Shown piece after piece: positions 45,918 through 57,640 of a stretch of DNA of 64,000 nt. This DNA is from Pyrus communis. Lineage: Eukaryota > Streptophyta > Magnoliopsida > Rosales > Rosaceae. The notes below the pieces were generated by a model that was not told where the DNA came from, did not search any database, and saw only the letters and a list, made by a program, of their open reading frames with translations. The DNA lies in the NCBI RefSeq assembly GCF_963583255.1, contig NC_084819.1, positions 19,207,460 through 19,271,459 of the forward strand, written 5' to 3'. How positions within the stretch are numbered: position 1 is the first letter of the stretch; each line of letters begins with the position of its first letter. Position numbers and translations under genes: made by a program.

Positions 45918-47258
45918 TTATGGCTCATCAGTGGACTCAGTAGATTCTTCAGCACTGGTGGAGGATCTGCCAAAGTTGAAGTTGGTACAACTAGTCCTGG
46001 GGAATAAGTAATTGCTAAATCCCAACCTTGAGTTCGTCAAATCAAACTGCAGCAGATTTTCCTCCAACTGCATTGCCCCGATCACGATCGAAGCCTGAGG
46101 CTTCATCCCGCCGTCCACAAAACCTAGACACCCTATGAAGGGACGTGGCTGGACGAAAATGTTTGGAGCAGATATCCTCCAGATGATGTTCTGGTTGTTA
46201 TCTAGGACAAGGTCTATGCTAGGAAATGCGGCCGTGCTGTTGCCGATGTATCTCCTTGCATCGAAACACACCCCGAATGGCGCCACGGGTGTCACTTGGG
46301 GCACTTGCAGCTGATTGATGTAGAACTGATTGACTGCCCTAAAGATTGAGGTTTGGAGGATTGTGTAGGGAGTTGTGGTGCTGATCATTGTCCCACCAAC
46401 CCCTTGTTCTGGTGTGTAGGGCAAGAGAGATGTGTTGAGTGGAACAATCTTGTTGTTGATTTTGATGGATTGAACGTTTATGTAGTACTCTCCTTGCCTG
46501 CCTATGATCAGTGGGGTGTAGGTCAACTTCTGCGACACGTCGATGTTCGGTTTCATGAAATAAGGTCCTTCCCCAAAGAAAACGACGCCACTTCGGACAG
46601 ATGAAGGAGGAAGGCACACGGCGAATTTTGGTGGGAAGCCAAAGTGGGATGCTAGTTGGTAAGGTAGGGAAATTGGGGAATGACCTAGACCAGCAATACC
46701 TTGAACGTTTTTGGGTAACCCATTTTGCAATATGCTGGAAGGTGCACATGCAAATAGGAATTGAGGGATTTGGACCATTGGGCCGGGACCTGAGCCTTGG
46801 GTTGATGAGATTGTTAGGACATCCTGCGCAAGCTCACCTAAGGCGCTTTGACGCGTCACGGGGTTTGTGGTCATGAGCCCACACGCGTTGGGGTGGCACC
46901 CTATTTGGGTTCTAGAGGAGCATGTGCGGCATGTCATCGGGCTATTAGGATTAGCCCTAGCGCACAGCGTCGAGTGGCAAAATGGGGCATTGTAACCCAA
47001 TGACAAGTACTGGTTCTCACAATTTTCTGTTAAGAACCTCCCATTTAGGTCAATCACGAAGGGGAATTGGACTAAAGGGTTTCTTTTGTAAATTTGGGCC
47101 ACATGAAGATTGGTTGCATCATCTTTCTGCACCCTGAGGACAAGCTTGTTCGGCCTGATGGGGATTTGGAGTTGGGTTTTGAGTGTCGCCGCAGATATGA
47201 AAGCAAGAAGAGAAAAACAAGAGAAGAAAAGGACCAAATTAGGAAGGAAAGAAGCCAT
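45918..47258 (-). CDS. EDGP/xylanase-inhibitor-like, predicted inactive aspartic protease
   Basis: Intronless, 446 residues from ATG at 47258. The upstream in-frame extension lacks an ATG. A signal peptide (MASFLPNLVLFFSCFSLLAF) is followed by a pepsin-like fold resembling carrot extracellular dermal glycoprotein, basic 7S globulin and xylanase inhibitors. Visible are FPFVIDLNGRF, cysteine pairs (CHSTLCARANPNSPMTCRTC), LFACAPSSILQNG, IAGLGHSPISLPYQLASHFG, YYINVQSIKINNK and a SIVIGAMQLEENLLQFDLT end. The first catalytic triad reads DLN instead of DTG, and the second (TMISTTTPYT) has no Asp. Proteolysis is therefore not expected; a cell-wall inhibitor or defence role is typical. The tail is Ser/Glu/Thr-rich. 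TATA box at about 47358. Confidence 0.93.
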   Translation of the reverse strand: MASFLPNLVLFFSCFSLLAFISAATLKTQLQIPIRPNKLVLRVQKDDATNLHVAQIYKRNPLVQFPFVIDLNGRFLTENCENQYLSLGYNAPFCHSTLCARANPNSPMTCRTCSSRTQIGCHPNACGLMTTNPVTRQSALGELAQDVLTISSTQGSGPGPMVQIPQFLFACAPSSILQNGLPKNVQGIAGLGHSPISLPYQLASHFGFPPKFAVCLPPSSVRSGVVFFGEGPYFMKPNIDVSQKLTYTPLIIGRQGEYYINVQSIKINNKIVPLNTSLLPYTPEQGVGGTMISTTTPYTILQTSIFRAVNQFYINQLQVPQVTPVAPFGVCFDARRYIGNSTAAFPSIDLVLDNNQNIIWRISAPNIFVQPRPFIGCLGFVDGGMKPQASIVIGAMQLEENLLQFDLTNSRLGFSNYLFPRTSCTNFNFGRSSTSAEESTESTDEP

Positions 47259-47357
47259 GGATGGAAATGGAAACGGACTCTGAGTTCGAACGAAGAAGTT
47301 TTGTATACCCAGAGAGGAAACGGTGGGATTGGCCAAGAACGAGAGAGCAGAGAGTAC

Positions 47358-47366
47358 AATTTATAG
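47358..47366 (-). promoter_or_regulatory. TATA box of the EDGP-like gene
   Basis: CTATAAATT on the minus strand, about 100 bases above the ATG at 47258. Confidence 0.5.
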
Positions 47367-49529
47367 TGCGGGGGTTACTAAGTTAGGGCAGGCTCTGGAG
47401 TGTTATGGACGTGCATATGGACATTTAGGGTTTTGGCATCGAGTTATTCTTTTGAGAGATTATGGAACTTTTCCAGTTTTGTGACGTTACAAATGTGAGG
47501 GTTTCACATGTAAAGTGAAGTAGATGAGCATAAGCCTTGATATGAGAACAAGGTGTCGGAGAGTGTGTAGGGGTACTTGGCAGTGCAGAAGCCTGTACAC
47601 AGCCATGCAGTAACTTGTGCTGTAAGTAACAAGCAAAATAGTGACTGGGTTTGGCTTCTACTTGACACCGCCAAATACTGTTGCAGATTGAAACTAAAAC
47701 AACCCTAATCATCTCTCTTGATTTGGCAGGGGAGCATTGTTAATTGTTTACAAAGTAAGATTAAATACGCATGGCCGAATTAATACGAATTTCGAAGAGA
47801 CAAAACCTGTTCATACTGTAACGTTCCAGTGAGATATCATACTGAAAATTTTGGTGCTATGGGACCGTGCTTTCAGATTGGATCAAAATATGAAACGCTC
47901 ACAGACCCCATGAGTTGGAAAAATATAAAAGTTGAGCATTTTTTTATTAATTCTAATAAGAAAAATTACTGATGCAGGTTGTATATTTTCTCCCTTTATT
48001 TTGTTAGATTTGATCAATTAAGATTATTTCAATCAAAATTTACTAATGTTCTGGCTGCTAAACCTATAGGATTGAACGTATTAAACTGGATAACAATCTG
48101 ATATAATGTGTTTTGCAAATACTGTTTAGAGAAGAAGGATTTAGGTGAAACGAGTTCACCATCATCATGATGTCCTAACTTACTAATACAAAGTCATGTG
48201 GGGAGAGTCTTGCACCTAACCTTGTATTAATGATTAAAAATGTCACGGTCGGTAGCGGATACAGGATTCTAATATCGGATGGTCCTAATATTAAAGTTCC
48301 AAAAAAAATTGACGAAAATAACATTAGTAATTTAAAGGATAAATTACCAACTTTCAATCATAATCTTTATACAAACAAAATTACAACTTACAAAAACTAA
48401 ATTTGTCCACGACGAGGTTCATATACACTGAAAATGTGTCATGATAATTTCATTGTCAATACAAGAAAAAACATATTGATGATGATTTAGAACTAACCAA
48501 ATTTGGAGTTGAACTATACGGAATAGGATTGAAACTATCGAAATTGGAGTTGAAATATTTTATAGGATTGTTAGAACTAATTGATGAGGATTTTCACTAG
48601 TGATGGCCTGAGGATCTGTTGGGTGTGGTTAGAGGAAAAAGGGAATTGGAGGAAAGAAAATAGGTTGTATTTAATTTTTTAATTAAAAGGGTCTCCCTCA
48701 CGTGGCTTAACAAGATGACTTGCTTTTGATTATTTTGTTTTAAACAGTTCGGCTCAAAACAACGTTGTTTTGGCCAAGTCTTTTAAAAAACAAAATAATC
48801 TTCTTCTTCTTTGTTAATCATTTATAGAACCTGCACTCGCCGGTTTGCCGCTACACTCTTCTTCTCCACCATATGCAAAAAACTTGAGTGGTCCTCATAG
48901 ATCTTCACACACTTATTTTCCAGGTGATCACAGGACCACTCGAATCCTTAATGAATCCGCCAGTGGTTACAATGACACTAAACGAGTTACATGAAAGTCT
49001 ATTCCTCCCACAGAGGCGAGATTCTATACAATTGGCTTAAACACAATCTTAATCATATACATTACATTAGCCATCGAACATACTTTAATCAAATAAATGG
49101 TCTATTTAGATTAAAACGCTCATAAGTCCCATATGCTTAGTTGGGTAGAGGTTATAGAACAGCTATATATCTCATAGCCCACCAAGCAAGAAAAATATTT
49201 GATATGGCAGTGTTCTTTTAATTTTGGTGTGTACTGATAGCATTGTTTGTATAAAATGCCAGTAAAGTCACGTTTTCCAACATTCCAATTCCAAGCAAGG
49301 ACCAGAAGGTGGAGGCCGGTGAGGGAGTGGAAGTCAAAAGATGGAAAATGACGTCCCAAAATTTTGAACAGATAAGAGATTGATCCTTTAAATATTTCCT
49401 AGTTGAATCCAACACATGATACATTTTGATCCAAGTGCCCGTTATATCCACATTAGTTTAATCACATCTCCTGAACCAATTGATTAAACAAATCACCAAT
49501 GGCTTCTCCACCTTGATGAGAAGGATTCG
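47367..49529. other. Intergenic between the EDGP-like and HIPP genes
   Basis: No convincing gene. 48240-48400 (CGGTAGCGGATACAGGATTC, then ATATCGGATGGTCC) looks like a fragment of a dispersed element. Several minus-strand open stretches (for example 47425-47712) lack motifs. Confidence 0.35.
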
Positions 49530-49700
49530 TTTAATAACATATCGAACACGTACTCAATACAAACATCAAAAATTACAAAAAGCTCCTAATACAAACACCT
49601 GAACAATCGTATGAAAAGTTAATTACATATCGAACACGTACTCAATACAAACACCTGAAATTACAAGACGTCCTCAATACAAACACCTGAAATTACAATC
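49530..49700. repeat. Short tandem repeats of AATACAAACACCTGAAATTACAA type
   Basis: The words ATATCGAACACGTACTCAAT (twice) and AATACAAACACCTGAA (several times) recur in order over about 170 bases. They lie 3' of the HIPP gene. Confidence 0.75.
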
Positions 49701-49938
49701 ATAGTTCATACCTATTTGTACCCTAGAAAATTTCGGATGAGAAGCTAATCATTCACTCATTGAATAGGTTTAAGCAAATACCATTTACCAGGCTACAAAA
49801 CTTGCTCATTACCATTTACCAAGTAGGATAAGAATGCTACTTCCTTCCATGCTTCCAAAATACTTCTGGATTAGCACCACAACACAATGATCCTAGAAAA
49901 CAAGTAAAAACATAAAACCGCAAAAATAGAAATTATTT

Positions 49939-52245
49939 TTACATGATACTACAACCATTAGGGTTCTCATCACTGAAGTAGTTGCCATAAGGATCAGATG
50001 CAGGTCCTGATGGCATTGGCTGTTGGGGCATGTAGTTCATCGGCGGTGGCGGCTGACGGGGGTACATCATTGGATGGTACATATCATTTCCACCATTGGC
50101 TGCTGCTCTCTGCTGATTCATCATCATGGCCATGTATTGCTGCTGCTGCTGATTATATGGGTTGCCGGCCCCCATACCGCCTTGATAGTATCCCCCTCCG
50201 CCGTTCATCATCGCCTGTGCAGGCAGTCCTTGTACTGCAGGAACATTACCCATCTGCCCCATCGGATAGCTACCCATTTGACCCATTTGGCCCATCTGGC
50301 CCATATTCTCACCACCACGCCCCATTTGGCCCATTTGAGGCATCTGCCCCATTTGACCCATTTGGCCCATTTGAGGCATCTGCCCCATTTGACCAATATT
50401 TCCCACATGACCCATTTGACCCATCTGGCCCTTTCGGCCCATGTAACCCATTTGTTGCATATCCTCGTCATCATCATCACTGCCTTTGCCACCTTTGCCC
50501 CCTTTGCCTCCTTTGCCACCTTTGCCTCCTTTTCCATCTTTGCCCTCCTTGCCTTCTTTCCCACCCTTGCCTCCTTTGCCTCCTTTGCCATTGAAATCAA
50601 TGTCATGAAAATCATTTTTCTCAAGTTTGCCCCCACCCTTTTTGCCTCCATTGCCCTTGCCCTTACTTTTCTCGTCCCCACCGCCTTTCGAACCGCCTCG
50701 TCCGATACTCGTACTCCGGCTAAGCCACCCTAGCAAGCCACCTCCTTTTTTGCCATCTTTGCCCTCTGTCTTACCTTTACCACCTTGTTTCTTATCCCCA
50801 CCCTTGCTATTTCCACCGCTTTTCTTTCCTCCATTTCCGTCCTTGCCATTCTTCTTTTCGTTATTTCCACCCATTCCCTTTACTTGCACAGGGAAATCAA
50901 TCACCCCGCCTTTCTTAGCAGACCCTCCCCCACCGCCGCCCCCACCACCGCCACCGCCACCTAACTTCTTGTCGTTCATCGCATGCAACATATTCATCAT
51001 CCCAGCAGGCACCTGTGGCCCATGGCCATTATTACCACCCATCATCGGCATCATCTTCCCATAAGGACCTCCTTGTGCCCCATTTCCAATATTACCCATC
51101 GCCTTGTTCTTAGCCATCTGATGATGTCCATGATCAAGCTCTTCCTCCTCATCGTAATAATCATCATCGAATTCATCATCATCAAACTCATCATCAAATT
51201 CATCGTCATACTCATCGAAATCGCTACCGTCAAATTCGTCCCCTTCTGCCGGCAGATTGAACTTCACAGACTTCTGGTCCTTCTGAGGCGCCTTCATAAC
51301 ATTACCATTACCCCCTTTCATTTGTTGGTGTTGCTGCTGGTGACCTCCTCCGCCCTTTTGTGGTTGTTGCTGATGGCCTCCTCCGCCCTTTTGTGGATGT
51401 TGCTGGTGGCCACCGCCCTTCGCGTTCTGGACCGGCATAGCCATGTTCTTGAACTGGTTGTTGAGCTGGGCTTGATTGAAATTTGAACCCTTCGAACCTC
51501 CCCAGAGTTCTGCATGTTTCCCCATTTTTGCAAGTTTCTTGATGATTGTGATTGGATCAACATTCCCTGTCACAGTCACCTTGCTATGCTCTGCATCTAT
51601 ACTTGTTGTGTACACACCTAAACAAATTACCAAAATTGGTAAAATTAAAACCGGTGACCAAGATTTCGTTTTACCCTAACTAAAAACCCCATTAAAATTC
51701 ATACCGTTACACTTGAACGGTGAAAAATCATAAGTAAACGAAAGCATCAATATTTATGGTAGATTAAGAAAACATTCCATCTAACGTCTTTCAGTCTCTA
51801 CTAATTTATTTAGAAAGTCCTGAGTTCAAATCTCGTGAACGAAAGTTGTTAAAGTAAGAAATAATTTGTTTTATTTAGGAAGTCTTGAGTTCAAATCTCA
51901 AGTTCTTGATATATAAAGTAAGAAATAATTTGTTGGGTAAGAAATATCAAAACATGGTAACAAGGGAGAGGAACATACCATCGATTTTCTGCAGCAATTT
52001 CTTTATCTTATGCTTGCATCCATCACAGTCAATATTAACCTTGAGAACACAGGTCTGCAAGCAAAATCAATATCAAAACCAAAGAAACCAAATTAGACTT
52101 GAGTAGATAACTTAATACATACTAATGAGAAAACGTAATTAAGAGAAAACAGAAGAATAATGAAAAGGGTTCTAAACTAAAGTAAACAGCTTTGATTTTC
52201 AGAAAAGTTTTGCACCTGAAGCTTCATCATCTCCTGTTTACTCAT
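49939..52245 (-). CDS. Heavy-metal-associated isoprenylated plant protein (HIPP33/34 type)
   Basis: Three exons: 52245-52216, 52054-51979, 51617-49939, giving 594 residues. An HMA domain occupies residues 1-75 with the metal-binding CDGC at 20-23 ([19 protein letters not shown], then [15 protein letters not shown]). A very long low-complexity region follows. It has [10 protein letters not shown] repeats, an acidic [15 protein letters not shown] block, a 13-glycine run, Lys/Gly repeats ([14 protein letters not shown]) and [13 protein letters not shown] repeats. The C-terminus ends GCSIM, a CaaX box for farnesylation that should anchor it to membranes. Proposed roles are metal homeostasis and stress signalling. 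Intron positions match the HIPP family. Repeat-rich exon 3 creates long spurious open frames on the opposite strand. Confidence 0.95.
51798..51935. repeat. Direct repeats in HIPP intron 2
   Basis: TTTATTTAGRAAGTC-TGAGTTCAAATCTC appears twice (about 51806 and 51870), followed each time by AGTAAGAAATAATTTGTT. The period is about 63 bases. Confidence 0.7.
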
Positions 52246-52819
52246 TGTTTTAGAGAGAGAGAGAGAGAGAGAGAGGAGAGCAAACAGGTTTTCTGCTTGT
52301 GAGCTGAGAATATAAAGAGGGGGAGAGAGAGAGAGAGTTCAAGGGAGGTTGGTGAGAGTTTAAACACTTTATCTTTTAGCTTTCACTCCCTCTGATCGAG
52401 GTTTTGTGTACTCTTTTCAAGCATTTTTTAAAGAGAGAGAGAGAGAGAGAGGAGTGTGTGTGAAGTTTGTTCTAGCTGCAATTACCGCTGCCTGATTTGT
52501 TAATCGAATAAATACTCACAGTTTCAGAAGTGGCTTAAATACTTAAACATTGATTAATGGCAGTTGAAAAATAAAACTCCCTAAAACTAATAATATAAAA
52601 CAGGGAAGGGAGCAAGACTAGTTTTTTTTAATATGTGCCTGGAAAACAGCGAAGAAACATGAATCTCTTAGTCGGCAGGAACTCTGGAAACCACAAAAGA
52701 AACACTATTATATTTGAGTCAAGGAAACCCCATTAAACCAACTTCTATATGAGAGGTCAGTCGGTAGGAAGTGGGTATTTGATAAGCTTAACAGAATAAC
52801 AGATAAAAGAACTGTTAGC
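52246..52819. other. HIPP leader and promoter with GA tracts
   Basis: (GA)n tracts at about 52253-52275, 52323-52340 and 52432-52451 surround the probable transcription start. GAGA tracts are frequent in plant 5' leaders. Confidence 0.5.
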
Positions 52820-53014
52820 AATATTCTTACATGGGTAATCTCGCTCTACCTTCTCAACTCTTTGATTATTTTGCAATATTATGCGAGTTTGAACCGTTTA
52901 TTTTCTAGGTCATTATCAATATTCTTATATGGATAATTTCGTTCTATTTTTTTCAACTCTTTTGATCATCTTGCAATGTTACACGAATTTGAACCGTTTA
53001 TTTCTTAGGTCACC
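52820..53014. repeat. 98-bp tandem duplication
   Basis: Copies at 52820-52917 and 52918-53014 share AATATTCTTAYATGG, TCAACTCTTTGAT and TTTGAACCGTTTATT, with about 15-20% divergence. Confidence 0.8.
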
Positions 53015-54074
53015 TTCTAAACATCTTCTATACAAAAAATTTACTACAACTAATTTTTTTGTCATCTAAAGTTTATTTTAAAAATAGACAAACAATGTTT
53101 TCCACTTAAACAATGAAATTTTGTTAACCTTAACTACATAGTTAAACGATTTGTGGTTGATTGAATTTTCTGCAAAGTTGATCTTCAAAATGTGACCTTA
53201 AAAGTAAATAAGGTAATTTGAGAGGAGAATGAGAACTAAAAAGGTATATCGAGAAGATTCAAGTGAGAATGTTACAAGAATATTCTATAAGTAAAACTCA
53301 ACAAGCAGTTTCGCATTTTTTTTTACACTCATTCTGCTATTTTTGCTAATCTTATTCATGATTGATTGATAAAATTAAAAAAATGCGTGCAAAACAATAA
53401 TTGAAAGTGAAAACCACTACCCAAACCTCTAATTAACAAGGAAAACATAAAAAGATTGTTATATTTCAGGCAAGTAGAATTTAAATGTAGATCAAATACA
53501 AGTAGTCATACAATACTATAATCTTTTCCCAAAAACTACAACACTAAAACACACCTTAAAGCAAGTTGAAAGAAAAGGCATTCGAAGTGATCTCTTTGCC
53601 CCACATTCCTTACGACAAGCTTAAACATGATTAATCCAGGCATAAACATGGTTTGAAGCATATTTTGTTCATTATTAACAAAATAGCTGGAGATAGACTG
53701 GTTGGACACGATTCTATAATATATTAAGCTCTTAGAATTCATGGCTTTAAAAGATAATTATTAAGAAAATTCTCTCAAACTAAATTCTATATAAATTCTA
53801 TTCTAATTCATAATTTAACGTTAATCTTGCAAATATAAAATTTTGTACAAAAAAATATGAGGGAACAAAAAATCTCTTCAAAAGAATCTCCTACACCATT
53901 TCTCTTATAATTTTATGGCACCCATAAAGTGATTTAATACCTAATTTTGGTAGGGCAAGACATGATTAGACAAAAGATCATTAGCCATGGTCCTACCCAT
54001 TAGCCCTGGGATCATGAGCCCCAATTGTGGTAGGGTAGGAGCACTACAACACTCCAATGTCTTTGTCCTTTCTA
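53015..54074. other. Intergenic, AT-rich
   Basis: No gene. Around 53950-54055 a stretch with TTTTGGTAGGGCAAGACATG and CAATTGTGGTAGGGTAGGAG looks repeat-derived. Confidence 0.35.
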
Positions 54075-54285
54075 GCAGTGCTCCATCGGTCTAAATATCC
54101 TGGATCTCGTTGATGCGTCAAAATTATGGATCAAGTTATTTAGATTTTAAAATTTCATTTAACGGTCTACTTATTTTGATATTTTACAAGTTATAATAAT
54201 GTTTGACCGTTAAATTAAATTTTAGACGTTTAAATCACTTAATTCGATAATCTTGATGGACAGAGATCCGGAGATCTCTTTCCAA
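54075..54285. repeat. Diverged MITE (AACGGTC family)
   Basis: An inverted arrangement of TTAACGGTCTACT and TTTGACCGTTAAATTAA around a central ACAAGTTATAATAATG, ending CTTGATGGACAGAGATCC. Related to the elements near 26703 and 30840. Confidence 0.55.
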
Positions 54286-54315
54286 TGTCCTTAACAATTA
54301 TTGTACAATCAGCAA

Positions 54316-54402
54316 GTGTTGAATAATGTAACAATTTGCACGTTTCAGCTCAATTATGTGTTGAATAATGTAACAATTTGCCTGTTTTAGGTCAATTATT
54401 GC
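54316..54402. repeat. 43-bp tandem duplication
   Basis: GTGTTGAATAATGTAACAAT, then TTGC and a TTTYAGSTCAATTAT end, appears twice in a row. Confidence 0.8.
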
Positions 54403-55090
54403 ATGTGTTTCAACCACAAAATACTATTTGTGTATGTTTTTATCTTGTTCGAGTTTGCAAGTACCAACGATATATATTCGGACCGAGAATATGCAAGTAC
54501 AGTTGAATTTAGGGTTTGTTTGTAAGCGTTTTTAAAATAACTGTATTTTAAATTAATTTTTAGTAAAATTATATATAAATGAGAAAATTAGGTGGTAATA
54601 TTAAATAATAATTTTATCTTTCGTGGCTTGCCATTATAGCATTATTCATAAAGTAAAACTGCTGAAAATGAAGAATATTTTAATTGAAATTTTGTCGATA
54701 GTAATGTACGAAACTAGTCTGTGGGAAATGCTCTACGACTTTAGAACTGGAAAGGTAAAAATATCCAACCAACATCATGAGTGTTTGTTGTACCATAAAA
54801 TCATGAAGAATTACTCAGTACATATTTACTTTACCTGCAATATCACATATAGTAAAAAGCATATGAAAAAAATAAAAAAAGAGAGGTTCTCTTTTGAGTA
54901 ATATCGAGTACAGCAAGTTTGGAATCTTTGAGGCTTAAACATCACGGTGGCAATGGAGCTCATGCAGTTGGCAGGATAGTGCTGCTATCTTATTATATTT
55001 GTGTACCAGGTCGGTTGCACTCTTGCATGGTTGTCAGGTTGACTATATATACAAGTGTGAAAATTTGTTGGGGGATCGATAAGAGTAAAA
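54403..55090. other. Intergenic
   Basis: Open stretches at 54623-54901 and 54919-55137 (plus) show no motif and AT-driven composition, and are not called as genes. Confidence 0.35.
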
Positions 55091-55405
55091 CTGTAGATTC
55101 ACTCGAGGCCAAGCAAACCAAAGGAATTCAAAGTTAAACCATCTGGCAATGGACTTGCAGCTCAAGCAGTTAAAATGCGTAAAATTTTATATTCACACAA
55201 GGCCAAACAAATCAAAACATTTCAAAAGTTGAACCATCTCACATTGGTTTTGCAACTGAAGCGATTAAATAGCATAAAATTGTAGATTCACAGAGAACCA
55301 AGCAAACGAAAGCATATTAAAGTTAAACCTTTCGCAAAAGACTCGAATTTTTTGAAAATCTTACATCTCAAGGGGTTAAAAGCGTGTAAATTTTCACACT
55401 TAGGT
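55091..55405. repeat. Degenerate ~95-bp tandem repeat, 3+ copies
   Basis: Each unit has GTAGATTCAC, a GGCCAAGCAAACCAAA word, an AAAGTTAAACCATCT word, then CTTGCAGCTCAAGCAGTTAA or its variants and a TAAAATT end. Equivalent positions fall at about 55097, 55191, 55286 and, weakly, 55392. Confidence 0.75.
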
Positions 55406-56215
55406 TATGATATCGGAACTCCCCAAATATTGCTTCTGTCAACAAAAAGAAAGCTACACCATCTCAGATGGGAAACAAGAATAAAAATGATGTATCTCTG
55501 AGTTTGAACCCTTCTTCTTTTGCAACCAATTATTGTTTGTCCTCCTTAAAACCTAACCCGTGAAGAAAATCTTGTCCTCATTTCTTCTTTATTAATTCTT
55601 CCTTTGGTAAAAAAAATTAAAAATTAAAAAAAAAATGAAAAACAGAAAAGAAATACCAAGATATTTTTGCTCTGTGAAAGATATTTTCAATGGTGACATA
55701 AAGCAACCCAACGGCACAAGCCACAAAGTTACAAACCCAAAAACAAAACAAAAAATTAACGTTATTAAAATGCTTTATGCTGCATTGGGGTAGCTCACAA
55801 AATGGCTTTCGAACCCCAAACTTTGACCACTAATATTCTCTAATTATTGGAAATCAAAAGTTCTTAAGGAAATCATCGTAATAAGAGAATCGATGAGTTT
55901 GTAATTGTTAAATTGTCAGGTCATATGTGGCCTCTTGAATTGTTTTAAAAACATATTTGACGTCTCCTTTTTATATGCATTCTTGACGTGTAATGAAATT
56001 TCTGTTGAAGAATGATTTATTAACTCTTTGATTTGTCGAGATTTTTTGAAAAAAATAAATAAATAAGCGAGGTTCGACTTTTAGTTAATTTTTAAAGAGT
56101 CCAAACAACATTTTAATGTATCCATGTTCTTTCCTCTACTTGTATGGTTCAAATCATCGTAGGCTGCATGCAGACCAATGCCTAGCTATGGTGTTGAACG
56201 GTGTGCAACTGTGTA
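55406..56215. other. Intergenic, AT-rich
   Basis: Nothing recognised apart from A/T homopolymers. Confidence 0.35.
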
Positions 56216-56415
56216 GCATTCGAATCCTTAAAAGCGAATCCGGATCCTTTTTTGAGAATTGTGAAATTTTATATCTTTTCATTGTACGTTTTACAGTTAG
56301 AAATTATTTTAAATATTTTTATTTAAAATTAAACATAAATAGTACTTAATAAAAAATAATTACACAATATATGATGAATGAACACGATTTACAAATCTTC
56401 ACTAAAAGAATCCTG
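56216..56415. repeat. MITE family B, copy 4
   Basis: Has GAATCCGGATCCTTTTTTGA at the left. TTTTATTTAAAATTAAACAT, then AAATAGTACTTAATAAAAAA, are inside, and ATGAATGAACACGATTTACA lies near the right. Same order as 18795-18990, partly degraded. Confidence 0.7.
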
Positions 56416-57264
56416 TTGGCTTAAAAGCAATGGGGCGCCATGATCTGCTTTCACTTTCAGATCATAATTTTTGGAATTTAAGCTACTATTCCACACTTTA
56501 ACCCTAATCTGCCTCGAATGAACTTTTGCTTGTTAGATTACGCATGCCTAAACCGTCCAGGTCCTATGACAAGAATCTTGTTCCATAACCATTTATTTTC
56601 AAACCAAGTCAGATCGTAAAAGATTGCAAAATCTCGTGTGAAATAAAGTCAAGCCATAGTTTGTACTTGGGACAGGATTAGACTGGATTAGATGGGATTA
56701 CTTGAACCATTTTGCTTGTTTGGTATGAGATTTGAGGAGAGCGTAGTTCTGGTAAAAGAAAAATGGAATAGGACTTCTACTGAGAAGTGGCCAAATGGGT
56801 AGCTGTTGAGTTCACAGCTGGTTAGGGAGGGCGAGTAATTTAGGTTGTAGCTCAGTGGGGAGTTGGGACCCCAAGAAAGGAAGATGGGCAGGCTGGTTAG
56901 GGGACAATTAGGTCAGGGACCAGAGTCCGTGTTTATAGACTGGTCATGGTTTGCTGGAGGGTTGGGATCTAAAGTTATGGCCAGGTTTCACCCCAGTTGG
57001 TGAACAGTCTCCTCTTGTTCTCTTTAGGTTGGACTTGACGGGGGTACGTGAATTATTGGTTTTCCAACCATCCACGCATTCTCTGATCGAATTTAGCCAG
57101 TCTCATTAGCACGATAGGTGTTTATGTTTGGCAGTTGTACCAATCAGGAAGGATGAAAAAGTAGAGAGATGAAAGTATATAAATATTTTACTGAGATTGG
57201 ACATTTAAAATGAGTGAAACTTAGGCAGGAATGCTTTATTAAGAAAGCAATGGGTTAGTTATTG
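56416..57264. other. Intergenic; unusual GC-balanced stretch 56750-57060
   Basis: 56750-57060 is richer in G than its surroundings (GTGGGGAGTTGGGACCCCAA, then GGTTAGGGGACAATTAGGTC). It has no long open frame, so it might be a non-coding transcript or the remains of an element. I could not assign it. Confidence 0.3.
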
Positions 57265-57640
57265 TTTTATGGATAATGCTTGTGTCTTTTTATTTACGAT
57301 TAACGAATTTTTATTGTATGAACATCATAATCGAAATCATTCACTATTTATCATCATTTAACAATCATATTTGCAAAACATTATTCAATTTGGAGGTCTT
57401 TAGTTATCCATATGCACAAGACAAATGAATGGTTTATCATGAGGATGCTACTCGTTGCCAAAATCGTTGATTGATTTAACACATATAGATAACTAAACAA
57501 TCTCCAAATTGAATGATTTTTTTATAGATATGATCTTTAGATCATGATAAAAAGAAAGAACAATTTTGCTTAAGATGTTCATACGGCAAAGATTTGTTAG
57601 TAGTAAGTGAAAGAACATAAGCATGAATTATCCTTGTTTT
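57265..57640. repeat. Foldback MITE-like element
   Basis: ATTCAATTTGGAGGTCTTTA near 57385 is mirrored by TAAACAATCTCCAAATTGAA near 57495. The outer arms TGTATGAACATC and GATGTTCATACGG also pair. Confidence 0.6.

Noticed and set aside
47259..47336. 26-residue extension of the EDGP-like protein
   Set aside because: Begins at TTG, would displace the signal peptide, and overlaps the expected transcript start.
47425..47712. 95-codon minus-strand frame upstream of the EDGP-like gene
   Set aside because: No recognisable motif and lies in promoter sequence; likely chance.
50023..51486. Long open frames on the plus strand opposite the HIPP gene
   Set aside because: They mirror the Gly/Lys/Met/Asp repeat codons of HIPP exon 3, have no motifs, and produce only His/Leu/Pro-rich translations.
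54623..55137. Two plus-strand open frames (92 and 72 codons)
   Set aside because: AT-rich random-like translations, no domain, no splice context or promoter.
55091..55405. Regularly spaced repeats, CRISPR-like at first sight
   Set aside because: Units are contiguous and diverged with no unique spacers, in a plant nuclear setting.
56846..56900. tRNA-like GTAGCTCAGTGGGGAG word
   Set aside because: Resembles a D-arm, but no acceptor stem, anticodon arm or T-arm with the right spacing could be found.
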